A DNA stretch of 64,000 nt from Caballeronia sp. LZ062 (GCF_031450785.1 NZ_JARTWB010000002.1:124001-188000); one strand, 5' to 3'. Positions 10,992-19,278 are shown, counted from the first letter of the stretch. Notes: a model not told the origin generated them from the letters alone. Made by a program: numbers and translations.

Positions 10992-11906
10992 ATGGATATT
11001 GTACTGTATGCCCTCACTGCGTTTCTCTACGGCGGACTGGCCGTGGCGGGCTGGCGCGCGCATCGTCATACGGCCGTGGAGCCGGTGCTGGCGGGCGTGC
11101 CATCGGGTATCGGGACCGCGCCGGCGAGTCCATCGAAGGCGTCGGGCATGAGCGGCGTAGGGCGCGCTCTATTATTAATAGCGTTGCTCGTGCACGGCGT
11201 GCTGCTGCACATGACCATCTTCCCGCAGAACGCGATGATCTTCGGCTTCGCGTTCGCCTTGTCCGCCATGTTCTGGCTCGGCGCGGGCATCTACTGGATC
11301 GAGAGCTTCTTCTTTCCGCTCGACGGCCTGCGTCTGCTCGTGCTGCCGCTTGCGTGCGTCGCGTCGCTCTTGCCGCTCGCGTTCGGCGGCGTGCGCGTGC
11401 TGTCGTACTCCGCCGCGCCGATGTTCAAGCTGCATTTTCTGATCGCGAACATCGCGTATGGCCTCTTTGCGATTGCCGCGCTGCATGCCGTGCTGATGCT
11501 GATGCTCGAACGACGCCTTCAGCGCATGCGCGGCCTCGCGATGCGTCACACCGGCAACAACGGCTGGCTCGCAAGCTGGCTCGACACCTTGCCGCCGCTG
11601 CTCACGCTCGAAAAGCTGCTGTTCCGGCTGATCGGCGCCGGTTTCGTGTTGCTGACACTCACGCTGATCTCCGGCATCGCATTCAACGAGCAACTGGTCG
11701 ATCGCGCCTTGCGTCTCGATCACAAGACCGTCTTCGCTATCCTCTCCTGGCTGATGTTCGGCGCGCTGCTCACCGCGCGCCGCATCTCCGGCTGGCGCGG
11801 GCGCGCGGCGCTGCGCTGGGTGCTGGCTTCGTTCGTGGCGCTGCTGCTCGCGTATGTCGGCAGCCGCTTCGTGTTCGAAGTGCTGCTGCATCGCGCGGTC
11901 GTCTGA
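10992..11906 (+). CDS. CcsA/YpjD-type cytochrome c assembly family membrane protein
   Basis: A 304-residue inner-membrane protein with about eight hydrophobic segments. It has the features of the HemX/YpjD branch of the cytochrome c assembly (CcmC/CcsA) family: an N-terminal pair of helices, then YSAAPMFKLHFLIANIAYGLFAIAALHAV (split) with a conserved His, and the late motif LISGIAFNEQLVDRALRLDHKT (split) with another His. Genes of this type next to ffh are standard in beta-proteobacteria. A role in haem handling is inferred from the family and has not been shown. The PP0621-type gene starts 24 bp later. Confidence 0.85.
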   Translation: MDIVLYALTAFLYGGLAVAGWRAHRHTAVEPVLAGVPSGIGTAPASPSKASGMSGVGRALLLIALLVHGVLLHMTIFPQNAMIFGFAFALSAMFWLGAGIYWIESFFFPLDGLRLLVLPLACVASLLPLAFGGVRVLSYSAAPMFKLHFLIANIAYGLFAIAALHAVLMLMLERRLQRMRGLAMRHTGNNGWLASWLDTLPPLLTLEKLLFRLIGAGFVLLTLTLISGIAFNEQLVDRALRLDHKTVFAILSWLMFGALLTARRISGWRGRAALRWVLASFVALLLAYVGSRFVFEVLLHRAVV

Positions 11907-11930
11907 ACGCGGTCCTCATTTCTCAAGTCG

Positions 11931-12251
11931 ATGCGAAATTTCCTGCTTCTTATCGTCCTCTTCTTCGTGACGCAATGGCTGCTCAAGAAGCTGCGCCGCG
12001 CCAATGAGCGTGGTCACGCGGGAACGCGTTCGACGTCGAACGGCGCTTCCACGGCAGCGGGCGGCGCGGGCGCCCGCAACGGCGCGGCCCGCCGCGATCC
12101 GCCGCAACTCGCCGATCCGCTCGTCCGATGCGCGCAGTGCGGCGTGCATACGCCGACCAGCGAATCGATAGTCGCGGCGGGACAGCAGTTCTGCTGCGCG
12201 GAGCACGCGCGCCGTCATGCGGCGCGTCCGAGTGGTCGCGACGCTAGGTGA
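11931..12251 (+). CDS. PP0621-type small membrane-anchored zinc-ribbon protein
   Basis: A 106-residue protein with one N-terminal hydrophobic helix (MRNFLLLIVLFFVTQWLLKK), a low-complexity middle, and a C-terminal zinc-ribbon-like segment. That segment has the pattern C-A-Q-C-G, then CC and CAEHARRH. It fits the PP0621 family of unknown function that often follows the CcsA-like gene. The 3' part of this gene is reiterated twice, in decayed form, in the spacer downstream at a 140-bp period. Its final residues, ARPSGRDAR, may therefore vary between strains. Confidence 0.75.
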   Translation: MRNFLLLIVLFFVTQWLLKKLRRANERGHAGTRSTSNGASTAAGGAGARNGAARRDPPQLADPLVRCAQCGVHTPTSESIVAAGQQFCCAEHARRHAARPSGRDAR

Positions 12252-12513
12252 TTGCGCTGGCTGCACGCGGTGCGACCATCGACGCGTGCATACGCCCAGG
12301 TGTGAACCAATAGTCGTTGCGGGACAGCGTTGCGCTGCGTTGAGCGCCTCGGCGTCAGGCAGGGCGTACCAGCGGTCGCGACGCTAGGTGATTGCGCCGC
12401 CTGCGCGTGATGCGATCATCGACGCATACATATGCCCACGTGGGAATCAATAGGCGTTGGGAGACAGCGTTGCGCTGCGTTGAGCGCCCCGGCGTCAGGC
12501 GGCGCGTCCCAGC
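12127..12513. repeat. 140-bp degenerate tandem repeat derived from the 3' end of the PP0621-type gene
   Basis: The block ending GGTCGCGACGCTAGGTGATT at 12234 recurs at 12374, and a shortened form recurs at 12514, a spacing of exactly 140 bp each time. Between the anchors the copies align through TGCATACGCC, AATCGATAGTCG / AACCAATAGTCG / AATCAATAGGCG, and GGGACAGC. The first copy is the coding end of the PP0621-type gene. Copies two and three are non-coding, with lost CxxC codons and in-frame stops. As 140 is not a multiple of three, each copy also shifts frame. Confidence 0.85.
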
Positions 12514-12565
12514 GGTCGCGACACGAGGACGCCGGCGCTCGCCGCGCTCGCGCGAATCATCATGA

Positions 12566-12600
12566 CGCGATACGCGATACGCGATACGCGATACGCGATA
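12566..12600. repeat. Heptanucleotide microsatellite, five perfect units
   Basis: Five perfect tandem copies of CGCGATA (35 bp) in the non-coding region between the 140-bp repeats and the nrdA promoter. No coding sequence overlaps it convincingly. It lies about 240 bp upstream of the promoter, so a phase-variable effect on nrdA is possible but not indicated. Confidence 0.95.
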
Positions 12601-12841
12601 CCGAATCGACGCCGCCGCCGGCCACTCCGACATCGCGCCCGGCCGCAGGACGCGGCCGGTCGCGTTCTGCGACTGGCCGCGCCGCGCGATCCCGGCATCG
12701 TCCATTCCCTTTCCGCAGCATCGGATCACCGCACAAGCTCTTTCTCGCTGCGACGCAACAGCTTCGCGCCGGAGTCCTTGCCGCGCTTCGGCGCCGCAAA
12801 AGTCAACCCCGCCCGACCGCTTCCGAAGCAAATAAACCTTT

Positions 12842-12869
12842 TTGAGACCACGGCAAGTTCCACTATACT
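12842..12869 (+). promoter_or_regulatory. Sigma-70-like promoter for nrdA
   Basis: TTGAGA (12842-12847), a 16-bp spacer, and TATACT (12864-12869). The -10 box sits inside the first NrdR-like box, so a bound repressor would block it. A start near 12876 would give an untranslated leader of about 410 nt before the nrdA ATG. Confidence 0.6.
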
Positions 12870-12906
12870 TGGTGCCGAAAGACGTACTTTGCACTATATC
12901 TTGTGT
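12860..12906 (+). promoter_or_regulatory. Pair of NrdR boxes upstream of nrdA
   Basis: Box 1 CCACTATACTTGGTGC (12860-12875) and box 2 GCACTATATCTTGTGT (12891-12906) resemble the NrdR consensus acaCwAtATaTwGtgt. Box 2 differs at only two of 16 positions, while box 1 is weaker. Their starts are 31 bp apart, the three-helical-turn spacing known for NrdR operators. NrdR represses ribonucleotide reductase genes when dATP is plentiful. The nrdR gene itself is not in the window. Confidence 0.78.
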
Positions 12907-12929
12907 TGTAGAGGCGGCGCCCGCTCCCA

Positions 12930-12950
12930 AAAGCCGGCGCCGCCGGCTTT
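12930..12950 (+). other. GC-rich hairpin in the nrdA leader
   Basis: Perfect 9-bp stem AAAGCCGGC / GCCGGCTTT with a 3-nt loop, about 55 nt after the predicted start point. Only three T residues follow, so it could be a weak attenuator or simply a leader structure. The rest of the spacer 12252-13285, apart from the listed repeats and promoter, shows no gene I can support. Confidence 0.5.
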
Positions 12951-13285
12951 CCGGCGTATCAGAAGTTTCGCTGGCTCGGGGCGGTGCGCAGGCGGTTCTC
13001 GGTCACGAAACCGGCGCGCATCGAGCGCCAGCAAAGCAGCACCGTGAAGAAGCATGCAAGTGAACGCGAGTTGCGTCGACCGACACCGCGCGCCAACGCG
13101 GGCACCGCACGCGACGCCATAAGAGTGCGGGCCGCCATCGCCGCGACTCGTGTTCAAGGCCTGCTGTCTTCACAGCCCGGCTTGCCGCCAAAACACCGCG
13201 ACGCGCGTCTCATGAGGCGACGCACGCGGCATAAGTGATAAATCCGCGGATCATCCGCACCATTCGAACACCAGGAGTTTTGCAC

Positions 13286-16200
13286 ATGCAAACCACCGAC
13301 AACGCCACGACTTCCTACGAAGGCGCATCCGCACAGCATGCTGGCGGGTCGCACGTTCAGGGCGCGCAATCGCCCGCGTCGAACACGACGTATGCCGACT
13401 ATAAGGTCATCCGTCGCAACGGAAGCGTGGTGTCGTTCGAGCCGTCCAAGATCGCGATCGCCGTGACGAAGGCGTTCATCGCCGTGAACGGCGGCCAGGG
13501 CGCGGCGTCCGCTCGCGTGCGCGAGCAGGTCGAGCAACTCACGCAGGCGGTCGTGCGCGCGCTGTTGCGCAGCCGTCCGCACGGCGGCACGTTCCATATC
13601 GAAGACATTCAGGATCAGGTCGAACTCGCGCTGATGCGCGGTGGCGAGCACAACGTGGCGCGCGCCTACGTGCTGTATCGCGAGAAGCGCACGCAGCAGC
13701 GCGAGCAGGACCGCGGCCACGCGCAGAACGCGAAGACGCATGAAGGCGTCATCAACGTGACGGACAACGGCATCACGCGCCCGCTCGATCTCGACGCGCT
13801 GAAGGCGCTGATTGTCTCCGCCTGCGCGAATCTGGGCGATGCCGTCTCGGCTGATCCGATCGTCGCGGAAACGGTGAAGAACCTGTACGACGGCGTGCCG
13901 ATGAATCAGGTCTACGACTCGGCCATTCTCGCCGCGCGCACGATGATCGAGAAAGACCCGGCGTACAGCCAGGTCACCGCGCGCATCCTGTTGCACACGA
14001 TCCGCCGCGAAATTCTCGAAGGCGAAGTCACGCAAGCCGAAATGGGCGAGCGTTACGCCGAGTACTTCCCGCAGTTCATCAAGCGCGGCGTGGAAGCCGG
14101 CCTGCTGGACGACAAGCTGCAGCAGTTCGACCTGAAGCGTCTCGGCGCCGCGCTCGACGCGAACCGCGACCTGCAGTTCGGCTACCTCGGCCTGCAAACG
14201 CTGTACGACCGCTACTTCCTGCACGTCGAGGGCACGCGCATCGAGTTGCCGCAGGCGTTCTTCATGCGCGTCGCGATGGGTCTGTCGCTGAACGAAATCG
14301 ACCGCGAAGCGCGCGCCATCGAGTTCTACAACGTGCTGTCGTCGTTCGACTTCATGTCCTCGACGCCGACGCTCTTCAACTCGGGCACGCATCGCTCGCA
14401 GCTTTCGTCGTGCTATCTGACGACGGTGGCCGACGACCTCGACGGCATCTACGAGGCGCTCAAGGAAAACGCGCTGCTCTCGAAGTTCGCGGGCGGCCTC
14501 GGCAACGACTGGACGCGCGTGCGCGCGCTCGGTTCGCATATCAAGGGCACGAACGGCAAGTCGCAAGGCGTCGTGCCGTTCCTGAAGGTGGTGAACGACA
14601 CGGCCGTCGCGGTGAATCAGGGCGGCAAGCGCAAGGGCGCGGTGTGCGCGTACCTCGAGACGTGGCACCTCGACATCGAAGAATTCCTGGAACTGCGCAA
14701 GAACACGGGCGACGACCGCCGCCGCACGCACGACATGAACACGGCGAACTGGATTCCCGACCTGTTCATGAAGCGCGTGATGGAAGGCGGCGAGTGGACG
14801 CTCTTCTCGCCGTCCACGTGTCCGGACCTGCATGATCTGTTCGGCGCGGACTTCGAGAAGGCGTACGTCGCTTATGAAGAGAAAGCCGCGCGCGGCGAGA
14901 TCAAGCTTTTCAAGAAGGTTCCGGCGCAGCACTTGTGGCGCAAGATGCTCGGCATGCTGTTCGAAACGGGCCATCCGTGGATCACGTTCAAGGACCCGTG
15001 CAACGTGCGTTCGCCGCAGCAGCACGTGGGCGTCGTGCATTCGTCGAACCTGTGCACGGAAATCACGCTGAATACGAGCGACACGGAAATCGCCGTGTGT
15101 AATCTCGGCTCGGTGAACCTCGTCGCGCACCTGACGAAGCAGGCCGACGGCACGCTCGCGCTGGATCACGCGAAGTTGAAGCGCACCATCAGCGTTGCAA
15201 TGCGCATGCTCGACAACGTGATCGACATCAACTACTACGCGGTGCCGAAGGCGCGCAATTCGAATCTGAAGCATCGTCCGGTGGGTATGGGCATCATGGG
15301 CTTCCAGGACTGCCTGCACTTGCTGCGCACGCCGTATGCGTCGCAGGAAGCGGTGGAATTCGCGGATCGTTCGATGGAAGCCGTGTGCTACTACGCTTAC
15401 TACGCGTCGACGGAACTGGCGGAAGAGCGCGGCCGTTATTCGAGCTATCGCGGCTCGTTGTGGGATCGCGGCATCCTCCCGCAAGACACGGTGAAGCTCT
15501 TGGCCGAAGCGCGCGGCGGTTACGTGGAAGTGGACACGTCCGAGTCGATGGACTGGTCGACGCTGCGTTCGCGCATCGCGACGCACGGCATGCGCAACTC
15601 GAACTGCGTGGCGATTGCGCCGACGGCGACGATCTCGAACATCATCGGCGTCTCGGCGTGTATCGAGCCGACGTTCCAGAACCTGTACGTGAAGTCGAAT
15701 CTGTCTGGCGAATTCACGGTGGTCAACGACTACCTCGTGCGTGATCTGAAGGCGCGCGGCCTGTGGGACGAAGTGATGGTGTCGGACCTGAAGTACTTCG
15801 ACGGCACGCTCTCGCGCATCGACCGCGTTCCGGCCGACCTGCGCGCGATCTATGCGACGGCATTTGAAGTCGATCCGAAGTGGCTGGTGGAAGCGGCGTC
15901 GCGCCGTCAGAAGTGGATCGACCAGGCGCAGTCGCTGAACATCTACATGGGGGGCGCGTCGGGCAAGAAGCTCGACGAGGTGTACAAGCTCGCGTGGCTG
16001 CGCGGCCTCAAGACGACGTATTACCTCCGCACGATGGCGGCGACGCACGTCGAGAAGTCGACCGTGGCGCACGGCGCGTTGAACGCGGTGCCGTCGGGTG
16101 ACGGCGGCTCCGGTGCTGGCGGTGGCTTCGGTGTGTCGTCGGGCGGTGCTTCGTCTGCTGCCGGCGGCGTGGGTGGTGGTTTCAATGCTGCTGCTGCAGC

Positions 16201-16300
16201 GCCTGCGGTCGCGGCGGCTGCTGAGCCGGAAGCCGACGGGCCCGTCTGCATGATGCGTCCGGGCGATCCGGGGTTCGACGAGTGTGAGGCATGTCAGTGA
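13286..16300 (+). CDS. nrdA: Class Ia ribonucleoside-diphosphate reductase, alpha subunit
   Basis: A 1004-residue large subunit that reduces ribonucleoside diphosphates to deoxy forms. An ATP-cone (YKVIRRNGSVVSFEPSKI, split) sits at the N-terminus. The catalytic barrel contains LSSCYLTTV and SSNLCTEITLNTSDTEIAVCNLGSVNL (split), carrying the active-site cysteines, and PTATISNIIGVSACIEPT. The tail ends DECEACQ, the CxxC pair that re-reduces the active site. An unusually long Gly/Ala/Ser linker (about 60 residues) precedes the tail. The ATG at 13286 has an AGGAG site at 13273; the frame is open to 13235. nrdB lies 3 kb away, not adjacent. Confidence 0.96.
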   Translation: MQTTDNATTSYEGASAQHAGGSHVQGAQSPASNTTYADYKVIRRNGSVVSFEPSKIAIAVTKAFIAVNGGQGAASARVREQVEQLTQAVVRALLRSRPHGGTFHIEDIQDQVELALMRGGEHNVARAYVLYREKRTQQREQDRGHAQNAKTHEGVINVTDNGITRPLDLDALKALIVSACANLGDAVSADPIVAETVKNLYDGVPMNQVYDSAILAARTMIEKDPAYSQVTARILLHTIRREILEGEVTQAEMGERYAEYFPQFIKRGVEAGLLDDKLQQFDLKRLGAALDANRDLQFGYLGLQTLYDRYFLHVEGTRIELPQAFFMRVAMGLSLNEIDREARAIEFYNVLSSFDFMSSTPTLFNSGTHRSQLSSCYLTTVADDLDGIYEALKENALLSKFAGGLGNDWTRVRALGSHIKGTNGKSQGVVPFLKVVNDTAVAVNQGGKRKGAVCAYLETWHLDIEEFLELRKNTGDDRRRTHDMNTANWIPDLFMKRVMEGGEWTLFSPSTCPDLHDLFGADFEKAYVAYEEKAARGEIKLFKKVPAQHLWRKMLGMLFETGHPWITFKDPCNVRSPQQHVGVVHSSNLCTEITLNTSDTEIAVCNLGSVNLVAHLTKQADGTLALDHAKLKRTISVAMRMLDNVIDINYYAVPKARNSNLKHRPVGMGIMGFQDCLHLLRTPYASQEAVEFADRSMEAVCYYAYYASTELAEERGRYSSYRGSLWDRGILPQDTVKLLAEARGGYVEVDTSESMDWSTLRSRIATHGMRNSNCVAIAPTATISNIIGVSACIEPTFQNLYVKSNLSGEFTVVNDYLVRDLKARGLWDEVMVSDLKYFDGTLSRIDRVPADLRAIYATAFEVDPKWLVEAASRRQKWIDQAQSLNIYMGGASGKKLDEVYKLAWLRGLKTTYYLRTMAATHVEKSTVAHGALNAVPSGDGGSGAGGGFGVSSGGASSAAGGVGGGFNAAAAAPAVAAAAEPEADGPVCMMRPGDPGFDECEACQ

Positions 16301-16343
16301 GTTCTTTCGCTGGCGCCTGAATAGGGTTTTGCTCTTGGCGAAG

Positions 16344-16386
16344 GCCGGTGCTGAGGTGGTCCTCGGTGCCGGCTTTTTGCTTTTTT
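16344..16386 (+). terminator. Rho-independent terminator after nrdA
   Basis: Long imperfect stem GCCGGTGCTGAGG / CCTCGGTGCCGGC with a TGGT loop, followed by T-rich TTTTTGCTTTTTT, 43 bp after the nrdA stop. Confidence 0.85.
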
Positions 16387-16399
16387 GTTGGCTTGTTTT

Positions 16400-17008
16400 G
16401 TCGTGGAACTTGTATTCGCGTCGGTCTATTAGCGTTGCCCCTCCCCGGGGCGGGGGTCACTTTCTTTGCTGCTGCAAAGAAAGTAACCAAAGAAAGCAGC
16501 TTTTTCGCCCGCGGTCTAAATGACGAAGCACTCCGCAAAACGACATTGGCACTCAGTTTGAACCAACCCTGAATCACCTTCCACGCCCGCTGAGCGCCAC
16601 GTCCTCCGAGCCCCTTGGCTCCTCAACACCCAGGGTTTGCATGCGTGGGCCCTGTGTATGAACCAAACTTTGGGGCGCGACATGGGGGCTAGATGCGCAC
16701 CGGTGCGTGCAGGAACTTATCAATGCGCTACCGACTACCACTTGCCGGAGGCGAAGCGTAAAGCCGCGCGCATGGTTTTGTCGAGCCGTGGGGCTCGGAG
16801 GACGTGGCGCTCAGCGGGCGTGGAGAGTGATTCAAGGCTGCCAATTCAAGTAGCGCCACCGCATGTCTGCGAAGTGACAAGTCTCTTGCTGCTTCGGGCC
16901 AAAAAAAGCTGCTTTCTTTGGTTACTTTCTTTGCAGCAGCAAAGAAAGTGACCCTCGCCCCGGGGAGGGGCAACGCCAATCGACCGACACGAAATTAAGT
17001 TCCACGAC
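16400..17008. repeat. 609-bp imperfect long inverted repeat (intergenic repeat family)
   Basis: The outer ends GTCGTGGAACTT (16400) and AAGTTCCACGAC (ending 17008) are exact inverted copies. Inside them, about 75 bp of GCGTTGCCCCTCCCCGGGG...AAAGAAAGCAGCTTT is almost perfectly inverted on the other side. A further 40-bp block around CACGCCCGCTGAGCGCC (near 16586) is matched by GGCGCTCAGCGGGCGTG (near 16809). Each arm also holds its own perfect hairpin ACTTTCTTTGC-TGCT-GCAAAGAAAGT (16459-16484, and its mirror). I recall such CTTTCTTTG/AAAGAAAG blocks from other Burkholderiaceae spacers. No transposase or target duplication is visible. Confidence 0.85.
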
Positions 17009-17094
17009 GAGCAGGATCAACGACGCGGAAGGAGCAGCAGGAAGGAAGCGCGAAGCACAAGAAACACCGCCGGTAGGCAAAAACAAAGAGAACC

Positions 17095-18492
17095 TTACCC
17101 CCGCGTCCCGCGAGAAATCTCAACGCCCGCATCCCGCGCCAACCGAGCCGTAACCGGCATGGAGAAAAACGAGAACAACCCAACGACAACAAAAGCAGGC
17201 CAGAAGTCCGACCACCGCACGCTGGCGTGACCATTGAGATATTGCGAAACATCAAGCGTAATCCCCGCGACCGTGACACCAAGCCCGAGCGACACCTGCT
17301 GCACGAAGCTGGCAAGACTCGTCGCCCGACCGACATCGCGCGTTTCGATCTCCGCGTAAGCGAGCGAATTGAGGCTCGTGAACTGCAGCGCCGGAAAGAA
17401 GCCGCCGAGCAGCACGACTGTCCAGATCACCCAAGTCGGCGTGCCGGGAAAGAACGTGCCGCATGCCGCAATCGCCAAGCCAGAGAGCGCCGCGTTGAAG
17501 AGAAGCGTCTGCCGGAAGCCGAATCGATGCAGCACGCGCGATGCAAGCGAGCGCATGAACATGCCGCCGAACGCCGATGCACACGTGATCGCGCCGGACT
17601 TGAACGCCGTCATGCCGAGACCTTCCTGCAACGCGAGCGGCAAGAGGAACGGCACGGCACCGAGGCCAATGCGAAAGAGCGAGCCGCCCAGGACGCTCGC
17701 CTGAAACGTCGGCACGCGAAAGAAGCGCAGGTCGAGCAGCGGCCGCTCGGCACGGCGCGCGTACACGCAGTAGAGCGCGACCATCAGCGCGCCGAGCGCA
17801 CACATCGCGAAGGCGACGCTCTGCGGCACCAGTTCACCGCCGACGAGCGAAAGCCCGAGCAGCAGCAACACGCCCGCGCCCGCCGAGAGAAAGAAGCCGA
17901 GCCAGTCGAGCCGGCCCGGATGTTCTTCGCGGGAGTCGGCGATGTATCGATTGGTCAGGTAGATGCCCGCGATGCCGATCGGAATGTTGATGAAGAAGAT
18001 CAGCCGCCAGTGCAGATACGTCGTGATGAAGCCGCCGAGCAGCGGGCCGGCGGCCGGGCCGAGCATCGCGGGAACGGAGAGGTAGTTCATCGCGCGAATG
18101 AACTCCGAGCGGCGCACCGAACGGAAGATGATGATGCGGCCAACCGGTACCATCATCGCGCCGCCCACGCCCTGAATGAAACGCGCGACGGTGAACGGCC
18201 CGAGCGATGTGGATGCCGCGCACAGCAGCGAGCCGGCAACGAACACGCCGATGGCCGCGCGAAAGACGGCGCGTGCGCCGAAGCGATCGGCCACCCAGCC
18301 GCAGATGGGAATAAAGACGCCCAAGCCGAGCACGTAACTGGTGACGGCAATCTTGAGTGTGACGGGATCGCGGCCGAAGGCGCGCGCCATTTCGGGAATC
18401 GCAGTGACGATGACGTTGGCGTCGACGCTTTCCATGAACATCGCACACGCGACGATGAGAGGGGCAATGAAAGCTTTGACGGCGAGCGGCAT
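17095..18492 (-). CDS. MFS transporter, DHA2 (EmrB/QacA) type
   Basis: A 465-residue major facilitator with the many hydrophobic helices expected of the 14-helix drug:proton antiporter family. Helix 1 carries MESVDANVIVTAIPEMA, equivalent to the DHA2 motif D1. The loop between helices 2 and 3 has GWVADRFGARAVF (motif A). Helix 5 has LGPAAGPLLGGFI (motif C, typical of exporters), followed by WRLIFFINIPIGI. Substrate cannot be read from the sequence. It is convergent with nrdA, across the long inverted repeat, and is unlikely to share nrd regulation. Confidence 0.9.
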   Translation of the reverse strand: MPLAVKAFIAPLIVACAMFMESVDANVIVTAIPEMARAFGRDPVTLKIAVTSYVLGLGVFIPICGWVADRFGARAVFRAAIGVFVAGSLLCAASTSLGPFTVARFIQGVGGAMMVPVGRIIIFRSVRRSEFIRAMNYLSVPAMLGPAAGPLLGGFITTYLHWRLIFFINIPIGIAGIYLTNRYIADSREEHPGRLDWLGFFLSAGAGVLLLLGLSLVGGELVPQSVAFAMCALGALMVALYCVYARRAERPLLDLRFFRVPTFQASVLGGSLFRIGLGAVPFLLPLALQEGLGMTAFKSGAITCASAFGGMFMRSLASRVLHRFGFRQTLLFNAALSGLAIAACGTFFPGTPTWVIWTVVLLGGFFPALQFTSLNSLAYAEIETRDVGRATSLASFVQQVSLGLGVTVAGITLDVSQYLNGHASVRWSDFWPAFVVVGLFSFFSMPVTARLARDAGVEISRGTRG

Positions 18493-18610
18493 CAGAGAAT
18501 GCGATCAGTCATGGCGGCAAGAGCGGCGATTATGGCACCGATGTGAAGCACGCGCGATTGCGCGCCGGCTGCTATGCGATGCAACGAACATGCTCATGGA
18601 GTGAAGAGAG

Positions 18611-18820
18611 ATGGACCCGCAAGACCTGCAGCGTCTCGTGACGCAGACGATGCCATACGGCAAGTACAAGGACCGGCTCATCGCCGACCTCCCCGGTCAC
18701 TATCTCGCGTGGTTCGCGCGTGAGGGTTTTCCTCAAGGCAAGCTGGGTGCGCTGCTTGCGCTCATGCACGAGATCGATCACAACAATCTGCGCGCGTTGC
18801 TCGACCCATTGAGGCGTTGA
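18611..18820 (+). CDS. DUF3820 family protein
   Basis: A 69-residue soluble protein with the DUF3820 core MPYGKYKDRLIADLPGHYLAWF (split) and WFAREGFPQGKLG. Family members are small, often annotated as putative quorum-sensing-regulated virulence factors on thin evidence; the function is unknown. It lies between the MFS gene (divergent) and the nrdB operator region, which starts directly after the stop codon. Confidence 0.85.
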   Translation: MDPQDLQRLVTQTMPYGKYKDRLIADLPGHYLAWFAREGFPQGKLGALLALMHEIDHNNLRALLDPLRR

Positions 18821-18826
18821 CGGCGC

Positions 18827-18874
18827 CCGCTATAGGTAGTAGAGCGGGGCCGGCGAGGGCACAATATATTGTGG
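18827..18874 (+). promoter_or_regulatory. Pair of NrdR boxes upstream of nrdB
   Basis: The downstream box GCACAATATATTGTGG (18859-18874) contains a perfect palindrome, CACAATATATTGTG, and matches the NrdR consensus at about 14 of 16 positions. A weaker box CCGCTATAGGTAGTAG (18827-18842) keeps the CTATA core and lies 32 bp upstream, start to start. That matches the known 31-32 bp spacing of NrdR operator pairs and mirrors the arrangement before nrdA. Confidence 0.78.
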
Positions 18875-18891
18875 TAAAGCCGGGCGGCGAA

Positions 18892-18900
18892 TGCTAAACT
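18892..18900 (+). promoter_or_regulatory. Candidate extended -10 promoter for nrdB
   Basis: TGCTAAACT has the TGn extension and a TAAACT hexamer just downstream of the NrdR boxes. No good -35 is seen at 17 bp. A start near 18907 would leave a leader of about 445 nt, in which no gene is recognisable (18821-19350). Confidence 0.4.
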
Positions 18901-19278
18901 TCCGCAACGAATTCGAAGCGCGCGAAGGCAGCAACGAGACATCGCTCAGGACCCCAAGCGTGATGGAGCGACGTCAAAAGAGCACGCGCTTTCATCTTCG
19001 CTTGCCTTGCATCGCATTCGATCAACGGCGCTCGCGTCGGTCGATCATCGCGGGCAGTCGCAAGCCTTCGCATCACGGCATCGAAGCATCGATGGAAGCA
19101 TCGATCGAAGCATTGAAGCAACGCAGTCCGATCACGCATTGCAACGCTTGAAGAGAGTCGATGAGGACCGCTTCACACACGTCTCTCTCATGCTCGCATC
19201 ACACATCGAACACGATGCGCAGAGCCAAGTGTTGTATGCAGGTAGCAACGCTGAATCCAAATCGCTAGAAAACGAGAA

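Noticed and set aside
12252..13285. Further small genes between the PP0621-type gene and nrdA
   Set aside because: All frames are repeats or Arg-rich shadows without ribosome-binding sites or families.
13154..16072. Long minus-strand open frame (972 codons) opposite nrdA
   Set aside because: Composition is dominated by Arg, His and Ala as expected of the complement of a GC-rich gene. The plus strand has an unambiguous NrdA.
16400..17008. Complete insertion sequence
   Set aside because: The inverted ends are long but the interior is under 200 bp of unmatched sequence with no transposase frame.
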